A DNA stretch of 64,000 nt from Pelecanus crispus (GCF_030463565.1 NC_134662.1:2294001-2358000), one strand, 5' to 3'; positions 42,201 through 51,290 are shown, counted from the first letter of the stretch. The notes: generated by a model not told the origin, from the sequence alone. Program-made: numbers and translations.

Positions 42201-45200
42201 GCTTTCCAGGGATTTATTCACTCCTGTTGTAGGTAGCCTTAAGATCCTAGACTGATGTATTGTTCTCATCAGTGATAAACACTGGAGGCATGAAGGTGAA
42301 CCTTTGCCGTTTCATTTGCGGCAGTCTTCTCCTATATTATTTATTAGAAACATGATGCATTATCCACTACTCCCTTGTCTATTACAACCGAAGTGAGACA
42401 GCAAGGCTCCTTGGCCAAACGACACTGATGGACGAATGCAAAAAGTCAATTTATACTTTTTTCTTTTCTTAATGTTTACTGAAGTTATACCTACCAACTG
42501 AAATTTGGCATGATGCATCCGTCTATCCTAAATTGATTCATAAATGAATAAAACCCTTTGAACCTTATTTTAAAAATTCAGAGAGATGCTAAGCAAGTAG
42601 TATACACCCACCAGTTTCAGAGCAGATGCTAAACAACCCCAAACCACCACCGCGCCATAAGGCACTGCAGAAAAACACACGCGATCTTCCGAACAGGTAC
42701 GGAACACAGAAGGATTGGCGTTCAGAAAAGAAACAGATGTAGAGTTACAGCCGCTTGTCCAAAGCGACTCCGAGCGAGGCCCCGGCCAGCGCATGCACCC
42801 CGAGGGTGCCGCTGCCCCGGACGCGCCGGGCACTGCGGCACCAGCAGCATCTCCCTGAGCGCCAGGCTGCTCTGGCAGCCTCCCATGGAGAGCGCCTTTT
42901 CGGTGGTTTACCCAAAGATAATTGAAGTATTTCATGCAAAAGAGCACCCATGCAGGGAGCTGGAGCACAGCTACGCAAGCCTGGACCACCTCCCCGGGCG
43001 GGCCAGCGGGAGACGCCGACAATTAAGTGGGTATTAGATAGCAAAACCCAAAACAGTCCCACATAAATCCGTAAGCATGTATCATCAGCAAGGCTCTAGA
43101 GATGTCCCTTAACGTATCTCCAGTCTGATCAGTCCCTGAACATAAATACGTCTCCAGTCTGATCACAGTATTTGTTAATTTAATTGCACGGCAATTAAAC
43201 AATCCTCAGGGGCCTGTGCTGTCTAAATCACACCTGAGCAGACAACTTTTAAGACCAGAGAGATGCATCAGATAAAAATGCTTATCCCTGCAAACACAAG
43301 ATGTACTCAAAACTTTTACATTACCATGCAAAAAGTTGTTCCAAGTACTTTTACAATAGATTTTTCAGTTTGCTAGTTCCAGACATATTTCTGTGCATAG
43401 CTGCAGGCTTTGAGAAAGGTAGGCTTCGTTACAAGCACGCGTTTTGTTGTACGTATAGGAAATAGTCACTTCCTCCTAAGGAGCTAAAGTAGCTAATGTT
43501 TCCAAGACTCAGCTGACTGGAATTAGTTCAAAGGGAAACATCACAAAAAAAAAAGATGCTTAATGATGTATTGATAAACATGTAACACTGAAAATATTAC
43601 AAAGATGTAACACTGATTTGTGCAAAGCTATGAGCACATCTCAGTTATGGAAAGGTAAGAAGGACAATGAAGAAAAAGATGGTTTGCGCCCAACACTGAC
43701 TTCCTAAATGCAGTACAGTACAAATATTTGTGTAATTAAAGTAAATTTGTTCACCTGCTCCCTGTTGTACAATCATACCACTCGCTCTACACAAACTTAC
43801 ATTCCTCAAGGCTGAAGCTTAGTCACACCAGATAGCTGGAAGTGATATATTTTATGCAGCCTGAATTTGCCGTGAAGATTGAGCCCACCAGAAGAAACTT
43901 TCAACATCCCCACATTGATGCCTACTTCCCTTTATACACCTTTTCACATACGAATCTCTCAGGGAAAGCTAACAGGTTTGAACATCTAGGTCATAAAATA
44001 AACAGCAATAAAAAGGAAACGGCTAATACAAAAACCAGCGCTCAACTATGTGGTCTACAAACTCCATTTCATCAGCCTGCTGACCGGTGACCGAGGAGGC
44101 AAGCTGGTATGAACCAAACATTTTTTCATGCCCAGTTACACTGACTCGTAAGTATTATCAGTTGCTTTGAACGTATGCTTCTTATTTAAAAAAGCACTCA
44201 ACTGCCTTTATAAGCCACTAACACTACCACTAACCATGTTCTTTTCTGCACCTTTTACCTCACTCAAGTATCTGTACTTCCTGCCACCTGGTTTTAAGCA
44301 GACTCCCCTTTAGATTACGAAGCACTTCTATTTTTCAGCATCAACGATCAGGTTGTTTTAATAACCTAAGGAACACAAATGCTTCTTTGTAACTGGTCCC
44401 ATGACTCTGTCTTTCTGATGCATGTTGTTTAATGCTTCCCTTGCTGCTCTTCATACCAGGAACGGGACACGCTACCAAAGGACACTTCTAAGTGAAAAAC
44501 CTGAAGGTACTCTTTGTACACCAGATATATTCACTAACCCACATCACAGAGGACAAGGTTTTTTGGTCACTTTGGTGGACACCGATGACATTAAAGGAAA
44601 TCACAAAAGGCCCCATCTTCCACACTCAGCACTGGGACAAAGAGAGCTGCATCAAAAAGCATCAAATAAACGACTCTCTGAAGATGACCACAGTAGAGAA
44701 ATGTAGTTATAATCTTTATTCTACTTTGATTTTTCTGGCCGCTTCCACTGGCCTCGCGAAAGGTGCAGCGTATCGGCCTCTCTATTTCTTAGGACGAGGT
44801 ACCAGAAAGCTCTTCCTCTCCCCTGGACCTGCCTAGGCAGAATTTTTACTTAAATGTTTGAAAAAGCGATCTATCTGGAGAGTTTCAAACCCTCAGAAGA
44901 GACAGCTACAAAAGGATCTGGACTGGGAACAAAGGTATTAGCCCGACTTATGCCACAGTCAATTAAGTAATATTTAACACAGGAGAAAGCAAGAGGCTAA
45001 TGAAAGGCAGCACTAATGCAAAGCCTCAGCTGCTCTCTGCTTGTAATCACACAAGAAAAAGCCCACGTCTTGCCCTGTGTTCCATGGCTCCAGGCCCTTC
45101 ATCTTCCATGACACAGCAGGTAAGGCAAGGACACTTACGCTGGGCCTCACTACCTTGGAGGCCACTACCAGCCTGCTTTTACACCAATTGCTGTGAGGTC

Positions 45201-48200
45201 CTTATCCAGCCCTCTTTTGTGTATTGTTTCTATTTCCGACTTTGTCTTTTCCAGTGATTCACATGCTCAAAGAATTAACAATAGCAATTCTAGATCCACT
45301 TGAAAGTGGGTGGAATAATGAGCTCCCTTCAAAGATCCTAACACACATATGACAAGCAGTAACTGATCGAGCATCAGTGACTGAAAGAGCTGTCTGTCAT
45401 CAATGAACTGCACGCTGCCTATCAGTGGGGCTGTTTTTTCAGTATTGGGCACCAACAAGCTTTTTAACATTCCTCAAAATTCCTCTGTTATGTTCCATCC
45501 CTTATCCTTTACCAGCAGATACTAACGCTGCAATAGTGGCTAGAGGCCAAGCTGTCAGAAGACCACAGCATTAGATGGTTTTCAGCCTCGTTGATGACAG
45601 GCTGCACCCAAATGACTTTTGTGACGTTAAAAGATTCCTCAAAACTCCTTAACACCACCATTTCACCTGAAAACGTGTCAGAAAAGTAGCTGGAAGCGTG
45701 CAGTCGGGCACAGCAGCTCTGTATTTAGGGGAAAAGGTTTTTTTAACAACACAAGTCCACTGTCCTTAGGTAAGAGTCACTAAGAAGTGAGAACACACTG
45801 CTGGTTTGGTAAGCCTGGCCTTTCCGAGCAGCGAAATACATTTCACAGCATGGACACTCAACACCCCTCTCTTTTAGCATTATATTATCAACTGAAATTC
45901 ATTTTTAATTTTTCCAACCAGAAACACCAATTGCTCCTTTCGCTCCTCCAACTTGCTTTCGTACAAAATAACTTCTTAAAAGCAAACTAGCAATGAGATA
46001 CTTATCACCGAACACTACATACAAGAAAATGTGAATTTTTTAATACACTTTTTCCTGAAAGTACCAATCACCAAAAACCTGAAGTCTTAAGCCTAGCACA
46101 CAAGCAGCAGATTGTCTGAAAGAAGAGGGAGGCAATTTTCTCAAGTTATGAGAGAAGCGCGCAGACGTTTTGTGCAGGACTTTTTTTTAACCCCTTCTCC
46201 CTCCTTAAGTGTCCTCCAGTAAATCAAAGACACTTGAAACACAGAAGGCTATGGTCTGAACAGGACAAAGCACAACTCATTTAACATCTCTGTTTCTGTT
46301 ACTTTATCATTTCAGTTTTATAAAAGGGTCTCTCACCATAGCATCTGACAGTAGCTTCCTCGTTGAGAACAACAAACTTCTTAACTGCAAACGCAAAACA
46401 CTGTGCAAGAGCGAAATAGCATCAAAGGATTATCCCTTCCTTTATTTCACATTCAGGAGAACATCCCTAAACCGAAATAATTTCTCAGTCTAGAATATCT
46501 TGGAAAAAAACTCCATTACACTTTCAACAGACTATCGTACAAGCCATTCCCCTCTTGAGCACGCTGTGTAGCACATCCATAAAAAGTAGGCACAAAGTGG
46601 GAGAAGTTATTCCGTAGGGTACAAACCCACCTAGTAACAGGTGAAAGACTCACCGCTTTCATTATCAAAAGGATTCATTTTCCAAATGAAAGAGAGAGAA
46701 TGAGATATTAGAAGTGAAAGTCAGGGGAGAACAGAATAGGATCGAGTCTTTCTTGCAGCTTTGGCTTTCCCTCAAACTTTGAACTGGCACTGGGAAACAC
46801 GACAGGGATTAAAGCGTCTGCACAGACTGTTGAAAAGTAAACACGACACGTCAAACTAGGAAAAGACCTAATGCTGTTATGCTACCTCATTCCTTCCACA
46901 CTAGCGTTTGCTTCACAGAATGATGATGCAGCTCCAATTTTCCCCAGAAGGTTGGAAAATGGACAGAGTTATGTCTGCACAGAAAAGTGACTGTGTTAAC
47001 TAACTGCTATCCATTACCTCTCATCCTTACAGAAGGCCATCACTTCAGTTTCAGTGTTTTAAACTCAAAATAAATGGGTCAGCTTTGGATACAGACCAGA
47101 AACTAAAATGAAAATGGCCTCTGATAGGTAATTAAGCATTCTGCAGCAAGGATGCGAGCTAAAGTGCCAGGCAGCCTCCAGTACCCTCTCAGTTCCTCTA
47201 ATGAGCCGAGGAGGACACTTAAAATTTATTGGTTAAGAGCTCGTGGCGCTCCATTTACTTCACAACAAGCCTTGGGGTACGTGCTTAAGAGTCCCAGCAA
47301 TACAGGATGAACATATAACCATCAAGCAAGAATGCAGTAGGTTTGCTGAAAAGCTGTATTGAGCAGCCCATGTCTGAACTGAGGTGACAACCACTTGGCA
47401 CATCCTGCACTACAAACACATCCTCGATGCGTCAGTGAAATCCCAGATACGCTCGCTTGTGATGGTACCCGCGGAGGAACTGGAAAGGAATAAATCTTAC
47501 TATATCCTATCTACCAGGAGAGACTGGCCAGAAAGATGAGGGGAAAAAAGTCATAGCAGAATTCCCATATGATTAAATTCCTAAAGACAAGAACCAACAG
47601 ACGCAACAGAAATTAACCTTCTGAAAAAAGCAGAACTAAATCAGAAGTCAAAGCAATAATCATGCCTTCAACTCTTTCCATGTCATTTTTATTTAACAAT
47701 CACAGTACCTCCTTTCTAGAGACATCTCTTTCATAGAGTAATTCTTGTTGAGCTGAGATCAACAGCTAGTATCCTTGCCACCAAAGGCATGCTGCTGTTC
47801 GTTTTAAACAAATTTGCTCTTCTGAATAAGACAAAGTATGTGTCTTAAGCTTAGACGCTTATCTTGAGACACAGAAATGTTGGTTTAACAACTACATCCA
47901 GCACTGAAGCAACACTTAGTAGATACAATGAACAATGGAAGCACTGTAGGAAAAGGAGGAATAATTTTTGCAGCTACTTCCTCTAAAATACTATTCTGAT
48001 TTTGTAACATCACTTGAAAACTAGAAAATATCCATGACCATTGCTTGGGAAGCACTGAATATTGATTAATATCTTAATAACGGCACAGAAGGTTTAGAGC
48101 ACTCTTCAGCTACCTGATCTAGAAAGAGGAACAGTCCTGTGCTGTTCGCAGCCACTCTATGTAATTAAGCAAAATCTTTGAAGGATTCGAAAACAGTCTA

Positions 48201-50152
48201 TGCTACAGAAGACACACATTTCATCAGTGCAATGCCTACTGATCAGCTGAACACATCCTGAAGTTTGGGTTTTCATTTTTGCTGTGCACATGAGGATATG
48301 AAAAGGAACTATCCCTACAGTTACCTATTTTAAAATAATCTCACAACTCGTATTTCAAACTAAAGCGCTACCATCATTTAAAATACTATCATGCTACAGG
48401 CCAACTATTGTAATTGACATCAGCCTCTTACTCGCAGTACGAGAACACATTTGCTTTGACCTCACTGATTCCTAGAGAGCGTGTATACCTGTCTAACAAC
48501 TTCCTTCAAACATACAGAGCCTTACAAAATTGTCTGAGGAGTATTTTTTCCAAAGGAGATCAAAGCCAATGCATTTTAACTATTTCTTGCTGCAGACTAA
48601 GAACAAACTCAGTATGGCTTACGATGCACAGGAACTTGTTAATCCCAACTGTAACAGCACTTGTGCTCTTTATGAAGTCCTGGAAAAGGAGCTATTTGTC
48701 ACAAAAGTATTTCAGAAATGAGAACAGTAGATTCAATCCTCCTCAAAGAGGACTGGTGCCACAAAGGCCTGGACCAGCCTGGACCTTCATCAGGGGGATC
48801 CTCAGAGGTCCGACAGTTGATGAAACATTTTCTGTCCTATGCGCAAAAGAATAAAGCATATTTACTAAAAGCAGCATAACATACAAACTGGGCCTAAGCA
48901 TGCTATAGGGAAGTGCTCCACAGAAATACTCTTCACCTTTGCCAGCTTTGAGTGTAACACATTAAGTGTCCGCATAAACATGCCATTTCCACTTCTCCAT
49001 GTAGTTGCCCAGATTTTGTTCAGTCCAACAGCACCAGTAATAAAGATCATAATTTTCCAAATTAAGTATTTTGTTTAGTTACATGTTTACAACTTTTCCA
49101 GATACTTTTCATAGCTGATACCATTTGGATATTGTACTCATGTGAAGAGACACTATAGTCTACAAATACTCTTAGCCTATCACTAACTCCACAGCAACTC
49201 ACCGATATTCCAGCAAAGCGTAACTGTTAGACCATAAGAAAGCTTCTAAGGCCATGACTACTTACTTGAAGACGAACATAAATTATATCCTTTGTGTCCG
49301 TTACTTCCCAATTAACATGTGACACTTCAGTGTGGAAAGTCTCACATAACATGTTCTTGATGACTAATTATTTCACCTATACCAGTTTTCTGATCACATG
49401 GCTCTAACACAAAAGAGAATAACAGGCCAACACATCTGCTTTCTGCCTACAAAACCTTTGAAACACGGAAAATACATTTTTGTCAGAAGATATACAACAC
49501 GAATAATCTGAAAGCTGAATTATGACTGAACTCAGCTTTCCTACGTATCAGCTTCACGATGAGGAATGTATAGTTGACTACAGTACTTGACTGTAGTGCA
49601 ACAGGAAGGAATTCCTCTATTTTATATCTATCTATCTATATCAGGGATCTCAACACCACAATAACACACTAAATGGGAAAGCGAGTCCCAAGCGTGACCC
49701 TCCCTTATCCTCCTTTTCAACTCGCTGCTCCCCTCACGCTTTCTTGCTCTCCCAGACTTTCCCTTCTGGCCTACACCCCAGCGTCATCTTCCTCATTTTG
49801 ATTCCTGCTTCCACCTTCCCCAGAACAACATCCCCTTTTCCAGGGTGGCCGAGACACCCGGCTGCTTCTGGGCCTGGCGCAGCGTCCCCTGCGGGGAGCG
49901 GGCTGGGGGCAGGCTCCCACCCTCCCTGCCCCCCCGGGGGAGCAGGACCCGACCGGGAAGCGGCGGCCAGCCAGCACGGAGGGCCGAGGCGCGGCAGCCC
50001 CGGCCGCAGCCAAGGGGAGCCGGCAGCCCCTCCGCGGGGGGGCCGGGCGCGCTCACCTCGTCCTCCTTGTGGTTGCGGATTCCGCGCACCAGGTCCTGCA
50101 GGTTCTTGTCAAACATGCGGTCGATGCTGCCCTTCACCATCTTCAGCGCCAT
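6135..50152 (-). CDS. AP3D1: AP-3 adaptor complex subunit delta (complete gene, 32 coding exons)
   Basis: This gene encodes the large delta subunit of AP-3, which sorts membrane cargo from endosomes or TGN to lysosomes and lysosome-related organelles. Joining 32 exons gives 3651 nt, or 1216 codons plus TGA, with no frameshift or internal stop. Mammalian isoforms are about 1150-1215 residues. The protein starts MALKMVKGSIDRMFDKNLQD and ends SNLLDEMKETLSKC. Residues about 30-580 are the helical adaptin trunk, about 620-980 a charged hinge with the family's BLVR domain and K/E-rich blocks, and about 981-1216 the ear region. The ATG at 50152-50150 sits in GCCGCCATGG, an ideal Kozak context. Thirty introns are GT-AG and intron 7 is GC-AG. 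Coding coordinates of each exon are given in separate entries. The identity is certain from the near-continuous match to the vertebrate protein as I know it; the transcript ends are inferred. Confidence 0.97.
6609..6688 (-). CDS. AP3D1: AP3D1 exon 31 (residues 1159-1185)
   Basis: It encodes VERVDSCASMYSRSIQG to CLLVKK. The acceptor is TTTATAG and the donor AAG|GTGAGA. It ends in phase 0. Confidence 0.97.
7453..7574 (-). CDS. AP3D1: AP3D1 exon 30 (residues 1118-1159)
   Basis: It encodes DAFAKLLESGDLHMSS through AKICFHHHFS and the first base of Val1159. The acceptor is GTTTTGCAG and the donor TCAG|GTGAGT. CFHHHFS is a recognisable C-terminal delta motif. Confidence 0.97.
8016..8101 (-). CDS. 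AP3D1: AP3D1 exon 29 (residues 1090-1118)
   Basis: It encodes NDEGSTHEKLDFKLHF to TTPCY and two bases of Ser1118. The acceptor is TGTTGCAG and the donor ATAG|GTAAGT. Confidence 0.96.
9139..9227 (-). CDS. AP3D1: AP3D1 exon 28 (residues 1060-1089)
   Basis: It encodes ISNEAQFVFTLQSIVMAQ through TLSFIVK. The acceptor is CATGCTAG and the donor AAA|GTAAGT. It continues the ear. Confidence 0.96.
10350..10539 (-). CDS. AP3D1: AP3D1 exon 27 (residues 997-1060)
   Basis: It encodes TYDIQGNLQNDSQVTVS through PFQLPP and the first base of Gly1060. The acceptor is CATTTGCAG and the donor CCTG|GTATGC. The alternating hydrophobic pattern fits the beta-sandwich of an adaptin ear. Confidence 0.96.
10926..10973 (-). 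CDS. AP3D1: AP3D1 exon 26 (residues 981-996)
   Basis: This 48-nt exon encodes PMSSYRLLAENPYIKM, the start of the C-terminal ear region. The acceptor is GTTTTTCAG and the donor ATG|GTGAGT, phase 0 at both ends. Confidence 0.95.
11109..11258 (-). CDS. AP3D1: AP3D1 exon 25 (residues 931-980), basic hinge end
   Basis: It encodes KSSKHKKKKHKKEKEEK, a second lysine block, and then HHSEEETTESVQNGTL to DEPLP. The acceptor is CTTGGTAG and the donor CCA|GTGAGT, phase 0. It closes the hinge before the ear. Confidence 0.95.
11784..11882 (-). CDS. AP3D1: AP3D1 exon 24 (residues 898-930), acidic hinge
   Basis: This 99-nt phase-0 exon encodes SEPEVGAALVAEPQEVK and then an E/D-rich run ending in EEEEDGK. 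The acceptor is CTACTCAG and the donor AAG|GTAAGT. Like exon 23 it can be skipped without a frame change. Confidence 0.92.
12511..12573 (-). CDS. AP3D1: AP3D1 exon 23 (residues 877-897), DLDFWLS motif
   Basis: This 63-nt phase-0 exon encodes GEDLDFWLSTAPPPAS to TTQPQ. The acceptor is AAATTCAG and the donor CAG|GTAGAC. Human isoforms differ by roughly this hinge segment, so the exon may be a cassette. Skipping it keeps the frame. Confidence 0.92.
13306..13510 (-). CDS. AP3D1: AP3D1 exon 22 (residues 808-876), Lys/Glu-rich hinge
   Basis: It encodes PLADNEKLPVQRHRNVE and then a long K/E run ending in VVEEEEEKK. The acceptor is TTTTTAAG and the donor AAG|GTAATT, both weaker than average. Low complexity makes the frame hard to judge from this exon alone, but it joins in frame on both sides. 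Confidence 0.95.
15898..15971 (-). CDS. AP3D1: AP3D1 exon 21 (residues 784-808)
   Basis: It encodes NALPSDEDDKDPNDPYK through DIDLD and two bases of Lys808. The acceptor is CTCCTGCAG and the donor ATAA|GTAAGT. This short acidic segment is strongly conserved in vertebrate delta subunits. Confidence 0.96.
16657..16856 (-). CDS. AP3D1: AP3D1 exon 20 (residues 717-783)
   Basis: It encodes MPMSDQYVKLEEERRH, a lysine-rich block around KLEKDKKKKKQKKEKRGK, and then the acidic TESEEDIAPAHHVDI and TEEMPE. The acceptor is CCTCCACAG and the donor GAG|GTCAGT. The basic block is likely a charged helix or disordered linker. Confidence 0.96.
17678..17753 (-). CDS. AP3D1: AP3D1 exon 19 (residues 692-717)
   Basis: It encodes RYQDTPGVEHIPVVQIDL to PLKVP and the first base of Gly717. 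The acceptor is TTTCCCAG and the donor CCAG|GTAAGT. This belongs to the region family databases call the BLVR domain. Confidence 0.96.
18701..18772 (-). CDS. AP3D1: AP3D1 exon 18 (residues 668-691)
   Basis: It encodes RREARKQEQANNPFYIKS to PSPQK. The acceptor is GCTTTCAG and the donor AAG|GTGAGT, phase 0. NNPFYIK is a typical delta-subunit hinge motif. Confidence 0.96.
19715..19856 (-). CDS. AP3D1: AP3D1 exon 17 (residues 620-667)
   Basis: It encodes LDLDAWINEPPSDSESED through PEIDEEELAR. The acceptor is TCTTACCAG and the donor AGA|GTGAGT. This acidic hinge start has many serines next to acidic residues (SDSESEDE), possible casein kinase 2 sites by inference. Confidence 0.96.
19997..20142 (-). 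CDS. AP3D1: AP3D1 exon 16 (residues 572-620)
   Basis: It encodes ASCILQLIKYIQKLQ through KKVPVPE and two bases of Gly620. The acceptor is TGTTTTTAG and the donor GAGGG|GTGAGG. It marks the trunk-to-hinge change: helical sequence first, then the proline-rich VAPKAQKKVPVPEG. Confidence 0.96.
20630..20861 (-). CDS. AP3D1: AP3D1 exon 15 (residues 494-571)
   Basis: It encodes HLEEANQTLEAMLRPKV through LEVQER. The acceptor is TCTTTATAG and the donor AGG|GTAAGA. This 232-nt exon carries the last complete helical repeats of the trunk. Confidence 0.97.
22234..22464 (-). CDS. AP3D1: AP3D1 exon 14 (residues 417-494)
   Basis: It encodes YISILVELTRLEGTRHG through AAAWICGEFS and two bases of Glu494. The acceptor is TTTTTGTAG and the donor TGA|GTAAGT. 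The AAWICGE motif is shared by large adaptin subunits near the trunk C-terminus. Confidence 0.97.
22557..22705 (-). CDS. AP3D1: AP3D1 exon 13 (residues 368-417)
   Basis: It encodes VSKKNLMEIVKKLM through YITNFEW. The acceptor is CTTTAACAG and the donor AATG|GTCAGT, which splits Trp417 after its second base. The next intron is only 92 nt. Confidence 0.97.
24268..24413 (-). CDS. AP3D1: AP3D1 exon 12 (residues 319-367)
   Basis: It encodes KYLGLLAMSKILKTHP through LDLLYGM, including CLDDKDESIRLRALDLL, a conserved adaptin HEAT-like helix pair. The acceptor is CTTTCACAG and the donor ATG|GTATGT. Confidence 0.97.
25178..25226 (-). CDS. AP3D1: AP3D1 exon 11 (residues 303-319)
   Basis: This 49-nt exon encodes LCVQKLRILIEDSDQN and the first base of Leu319. 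The acceptor is TTTTCCAG and the donor AACT|GTAAGT. Confidence 0.96.
25651..25700 (-). CDS. AP3D1: AP3D1 exon 10 (residues 286-302)
   Basis: This 50-nt exon encodes LISLSSGMPNHSASIQ. The acceptor is GTATTGCAG and the donor CAG|GTACAG, a weaker donor than its neighbours. It ends in phase 0. Confidence 0.96.
26488..26625 (+). mobile_element. tRNA-Ile-derived SINE with CR1-like tail
   Basis: The head matches a tRNA-Ile(AAT) gene: box A region TGCTCAGTTGGTTAGAGC, anticodon region GGTGCTAATAATGCC and box B GGTTCAATCCC. The tail is CR1-like: GGGGTTGGGCTCGATGATC, CCTTCCAACCCAAAGCATTC and the repeated ATTCTATG ending. A tRNA head with a LINE-matching tail is the standard SINE design, and the CR1 machinery would mobilise it. 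Passerine SINEs of this build (TguSINE1-like) are known. It lies in AP3D1 intron 9, antisense to the gene. Confidence 0.85.
27488..27537 (-). CDS. AP3D1: AP3D1 exon 9 (residues 269-286)
   Basis: This 50-nt exon encodes TSAMSLLYECVNTVIA. It starts with the third base of Ser269 and ends with the first base of Val286. The acceptor is CTGTTTCAG and the donor GCAG|GTGAGA. Confidence 0.96.
29403..29476 (-). CDS. AP3D1: AP3D1 exon 8 (residues 245-269)
   Basis: It encodes FGALTPLEPRLGKKL through NLIH plus two bases of Ser269. The acceptor is TTTAATAG and the donor ATAG|GTATGT. FGALTPLEPR is a signature of the delta adaptin trunk. Confidence 0.97.
29754..29893 (-). CDS. AP3D1: AP3D1 exon 7 (residues 198-244), GC splice donor
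   Basis: It encodes VQSAAVNVICELARRNP through VLIKIIKL. The acceptor is TTTCCCAG. The donor reads CTG|GCAAGT, so this exon is followed by a GC-AG intron of 277 nt. No GT donor is nearby that keeps the frame and the conserved protein sequence. Confidence 0.96.
31271..31400 (-). CDS. AP3D1: AP3D1 exon 6 (residues 155-198)
   Basis: It encodes MSHTKPYIRKKAVLIMYK through EDPDPG, the highly conserved adaptin motif around PYIRKKA. The acceptor is ATTAACAG and the donor CCCG|GTGAGT. It ends after the first base of Gly198. Confidence 0.97.
31600..32155 (+). mobile_element. Solo LTR of an endogenous retrovirus (ERVL-like), in AP3D1 intron 5
   Basis: The 556-bp element starts TGTCCTGG and ends CCACGACA. 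It is flanked by the 5-bp direct repeat GCCTC at 31595-31599 and 32156-32160, a clean target-site duplication. I recognise the sequence as a common neoavian LTR, and the 5-bp duplication fits class III (ERVL) elements. It has an ATT-rich microsatellite-like part at about 31970-32000 and an ATTAAA at 32024-32029. No internal viral genes are present, so it is the product of LTR-LTR recombination. It lies antisense to AP3D1, about 200 bp from exon 6. Confidence 0.9.
32323..32430 (-). CDS. AP3D1: AP3D1 exon 5 (residues 119-154)
   Basis: It encodes DLSSPNQYDTGVALTG through LANDIMTL, the helical repeat around the conserved LTGLSCF segment. The acceptor is TTTTTTAG and the donor CTG|GTGAGT, phase 0 at both ends. 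The next intron carries an antisense solo LTR. Confidence 0.97.
34382..34462 (-). CDS. AP3D1: AP3D1 exon 4 (residues 92-118)
   Basis: It encodes RIGYLAASQCFHEGTDV through TTNQIRK. The acceptor is TTTTACAG and the donor AAG|GTAAAC, phase 0 at both ends. Cysteine stands where I recall serine in the human SQSFHEG stretch. Confidence 0.96.
35260..35340 (-). CDS. AP3D1: AP3D1 exon 3 (residues 65-91)
   Basis: It encodes LQMLGYDISWAAF through SASKFTFK, part of the N-terminal helical solenoid. The acceptor is GCTCACAG and the donor AAA|GTGAGT. The 81-nt exon is phase 0 at both ends. Confidence 0.97.
36053..36148 (-). CDS. AP3D1: AP3D1 exon 2 (residues 33-64)
   Basis: It encodes AKYISQCIDEIKQ through NAVCKLTY, the first helices of the adaptin trunk. 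The acceptor is TTTCCTCAG and the donor TAT|GTAAGT, with both junctions in phase 0. The donor lies in a perfect 16-nt palindrome (see findings). Confidence 0.97.
36149..50056 (-). other. AP3D1: AP3D1 intron 1 (13.9 kb)
   Basis: This intron holds mostly AT-rich unique DNA with no open frame that looks coding. Three short GC-rich patches stand out: about 36640-36800, 39080-39260 and 42740-43020. A (TATC)n microsatellite lies at about 49622-49640. An 8-bp inverted repeat, ACTACAGT/ACTGTAGT with a 5-nt loop, lies at 49577-49597. I recognised no LINE or LTR in it. Regulatory elements are likely in a long first intron but are not identifiable here. Confidence 0.8.
50057..50152 (-). CDS. AP3D1: AP3D1 exon 1, coding part (residues 1-32)
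   Basis: It encodes the start codon to NHKEDE and ends in phase 0 at donor GAG|GTGAGC. The ATG lies in GCCGCCATGG. The exon sits inside a CpG island and is followed by a 13.9-kb intron, the usual layout of a first coding exon. Confidence 0.97.
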
Positions 50153-50700
50153 GGCGGCGGCGGGGCCGGGCCGCGGGGCCTGCGCTCGGAGCTGAGGGGC
50201 CGGGCCCAGCCGGGGGAGCCGCCGCGGCTCCTGCTACCGCTAGAGCCGGGTGAGACCAGCGGGCCCGGGCCGCTCACATCCCGGGCGGGGCGGCGGGGCG
50301 GGGGGCGCGGACGGTGCTGGCCCCCGGCGCGGCGCGGCACAGGGCGGGGGCAGGCAGGGGCGGCCCCGGCGGCCGCAAGCGCCAGCTCCGGGCTGCGCTC
50401 GGCCTCCCAGCGCCCGACAAAATGGCGGCCGGTCAGCTGAGGGCTCGGCCCCGCCCCCGCCCGCCCGGCCACGCCCCCGCCCCGCCCCCGCCGCGCCCGC
50501 CCGCCTCCCCGCTCTCCGGCCACGCCCACTCCGCGCTAGGTCGCGCCCACCCCGCCAGCGACCGCCGCGTCACGGCTGCGGCTAACCCCGCCCCCGCCAC
50601 GCCCCCCGCCACGCCCCCTCCTGGCCCCGCCCCCGCGGGGCGCTCCCGCAGCAAGCACGTGGCGGCGGGGACGCGCGCGGGGCCGGGGGTCGCTGCGCGG
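50153..50700 (-). promoter_or_regulatory. CpG-island promoter of AP3D1
   Basis: The DNA upstream of the start codon is extremely GC- and CpG-rich and spans about 49.85-50.9 kb. It has several GC boxes, such as GGGCGGGGC at 50283-50291 and clustered CCCCGCCC at 50449-50500. A perfect YY1-type AAAATGGCGGC lies at 50419-50429 on the plus strand, and an E-box CACGTG at 50656-50661. No TATA box is visible. This fits a broad housekeeping promoter. The start site cannot be placed from sequence alone, and divergent plus-strand transcription is possible. Confidence 0.75.
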
Positions 50701-50969
50701 GGCGGGCCGGGCCCGGGGGGCGGCTGGCGGGGCTGCGGCCGCTGCCCCCTGCCCGCGGGTGTCTCCGGCCGAATTGTGGCCGTGCCCCTCGTGGGGACGC
50801 AGCTCCGGCGGCCGGGCAGCGGCTGCCGCCACCCCACGGGGAGCGAGCGCCGACCGCCGCGGCCGCTCAGCCACCGACGCCCGTGGGGGCCTAGGCAGCG
50901 TCATGAAGGCCGTCACCCATTTCCCCGGGTGCTGAGTGCCAGCGTGCGAGAGCTGCTCCGGGGGACGGG

Positions 50970-51290
50970 GACGGGGACGGTGATGGGTGACAGTGACGGG
51001 GACGGTGATGGGTGATGGTGGACGGGTGATGGTGACGGGTGACGGTGACGGGTGATGGGGACGGGTGATGGGGACGGTGATGGGTGACGGGGACGGGTGA
51101 CGGGGACGGGTGATGGGGACGGGTGATGGGGACGGTGATGGGTGATGGTGATGGGTGACGGTGACGGGTGACGGTGATGGGTGATGGGGATGGGTGATGG
51201 GGACGGGTGACGGTGACAGGTGACAGGTGACAGTGACGGTGACGGGTGACGGTGACAGGTGGCAGTGATGGTGACGGGTGACGGTGACGG
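50970..51290. repeat. Short-unit satellite (GGTGACGG / GGTGATGG)
   Basis: The tract is an irregular tandem array of 6-8-bp words built on TGACGG and TGATGG, with extra G residues. It lies upstream of the AP3D1 CpG island. Open frames across it are repeat artefacts. Confidence 0.9.
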
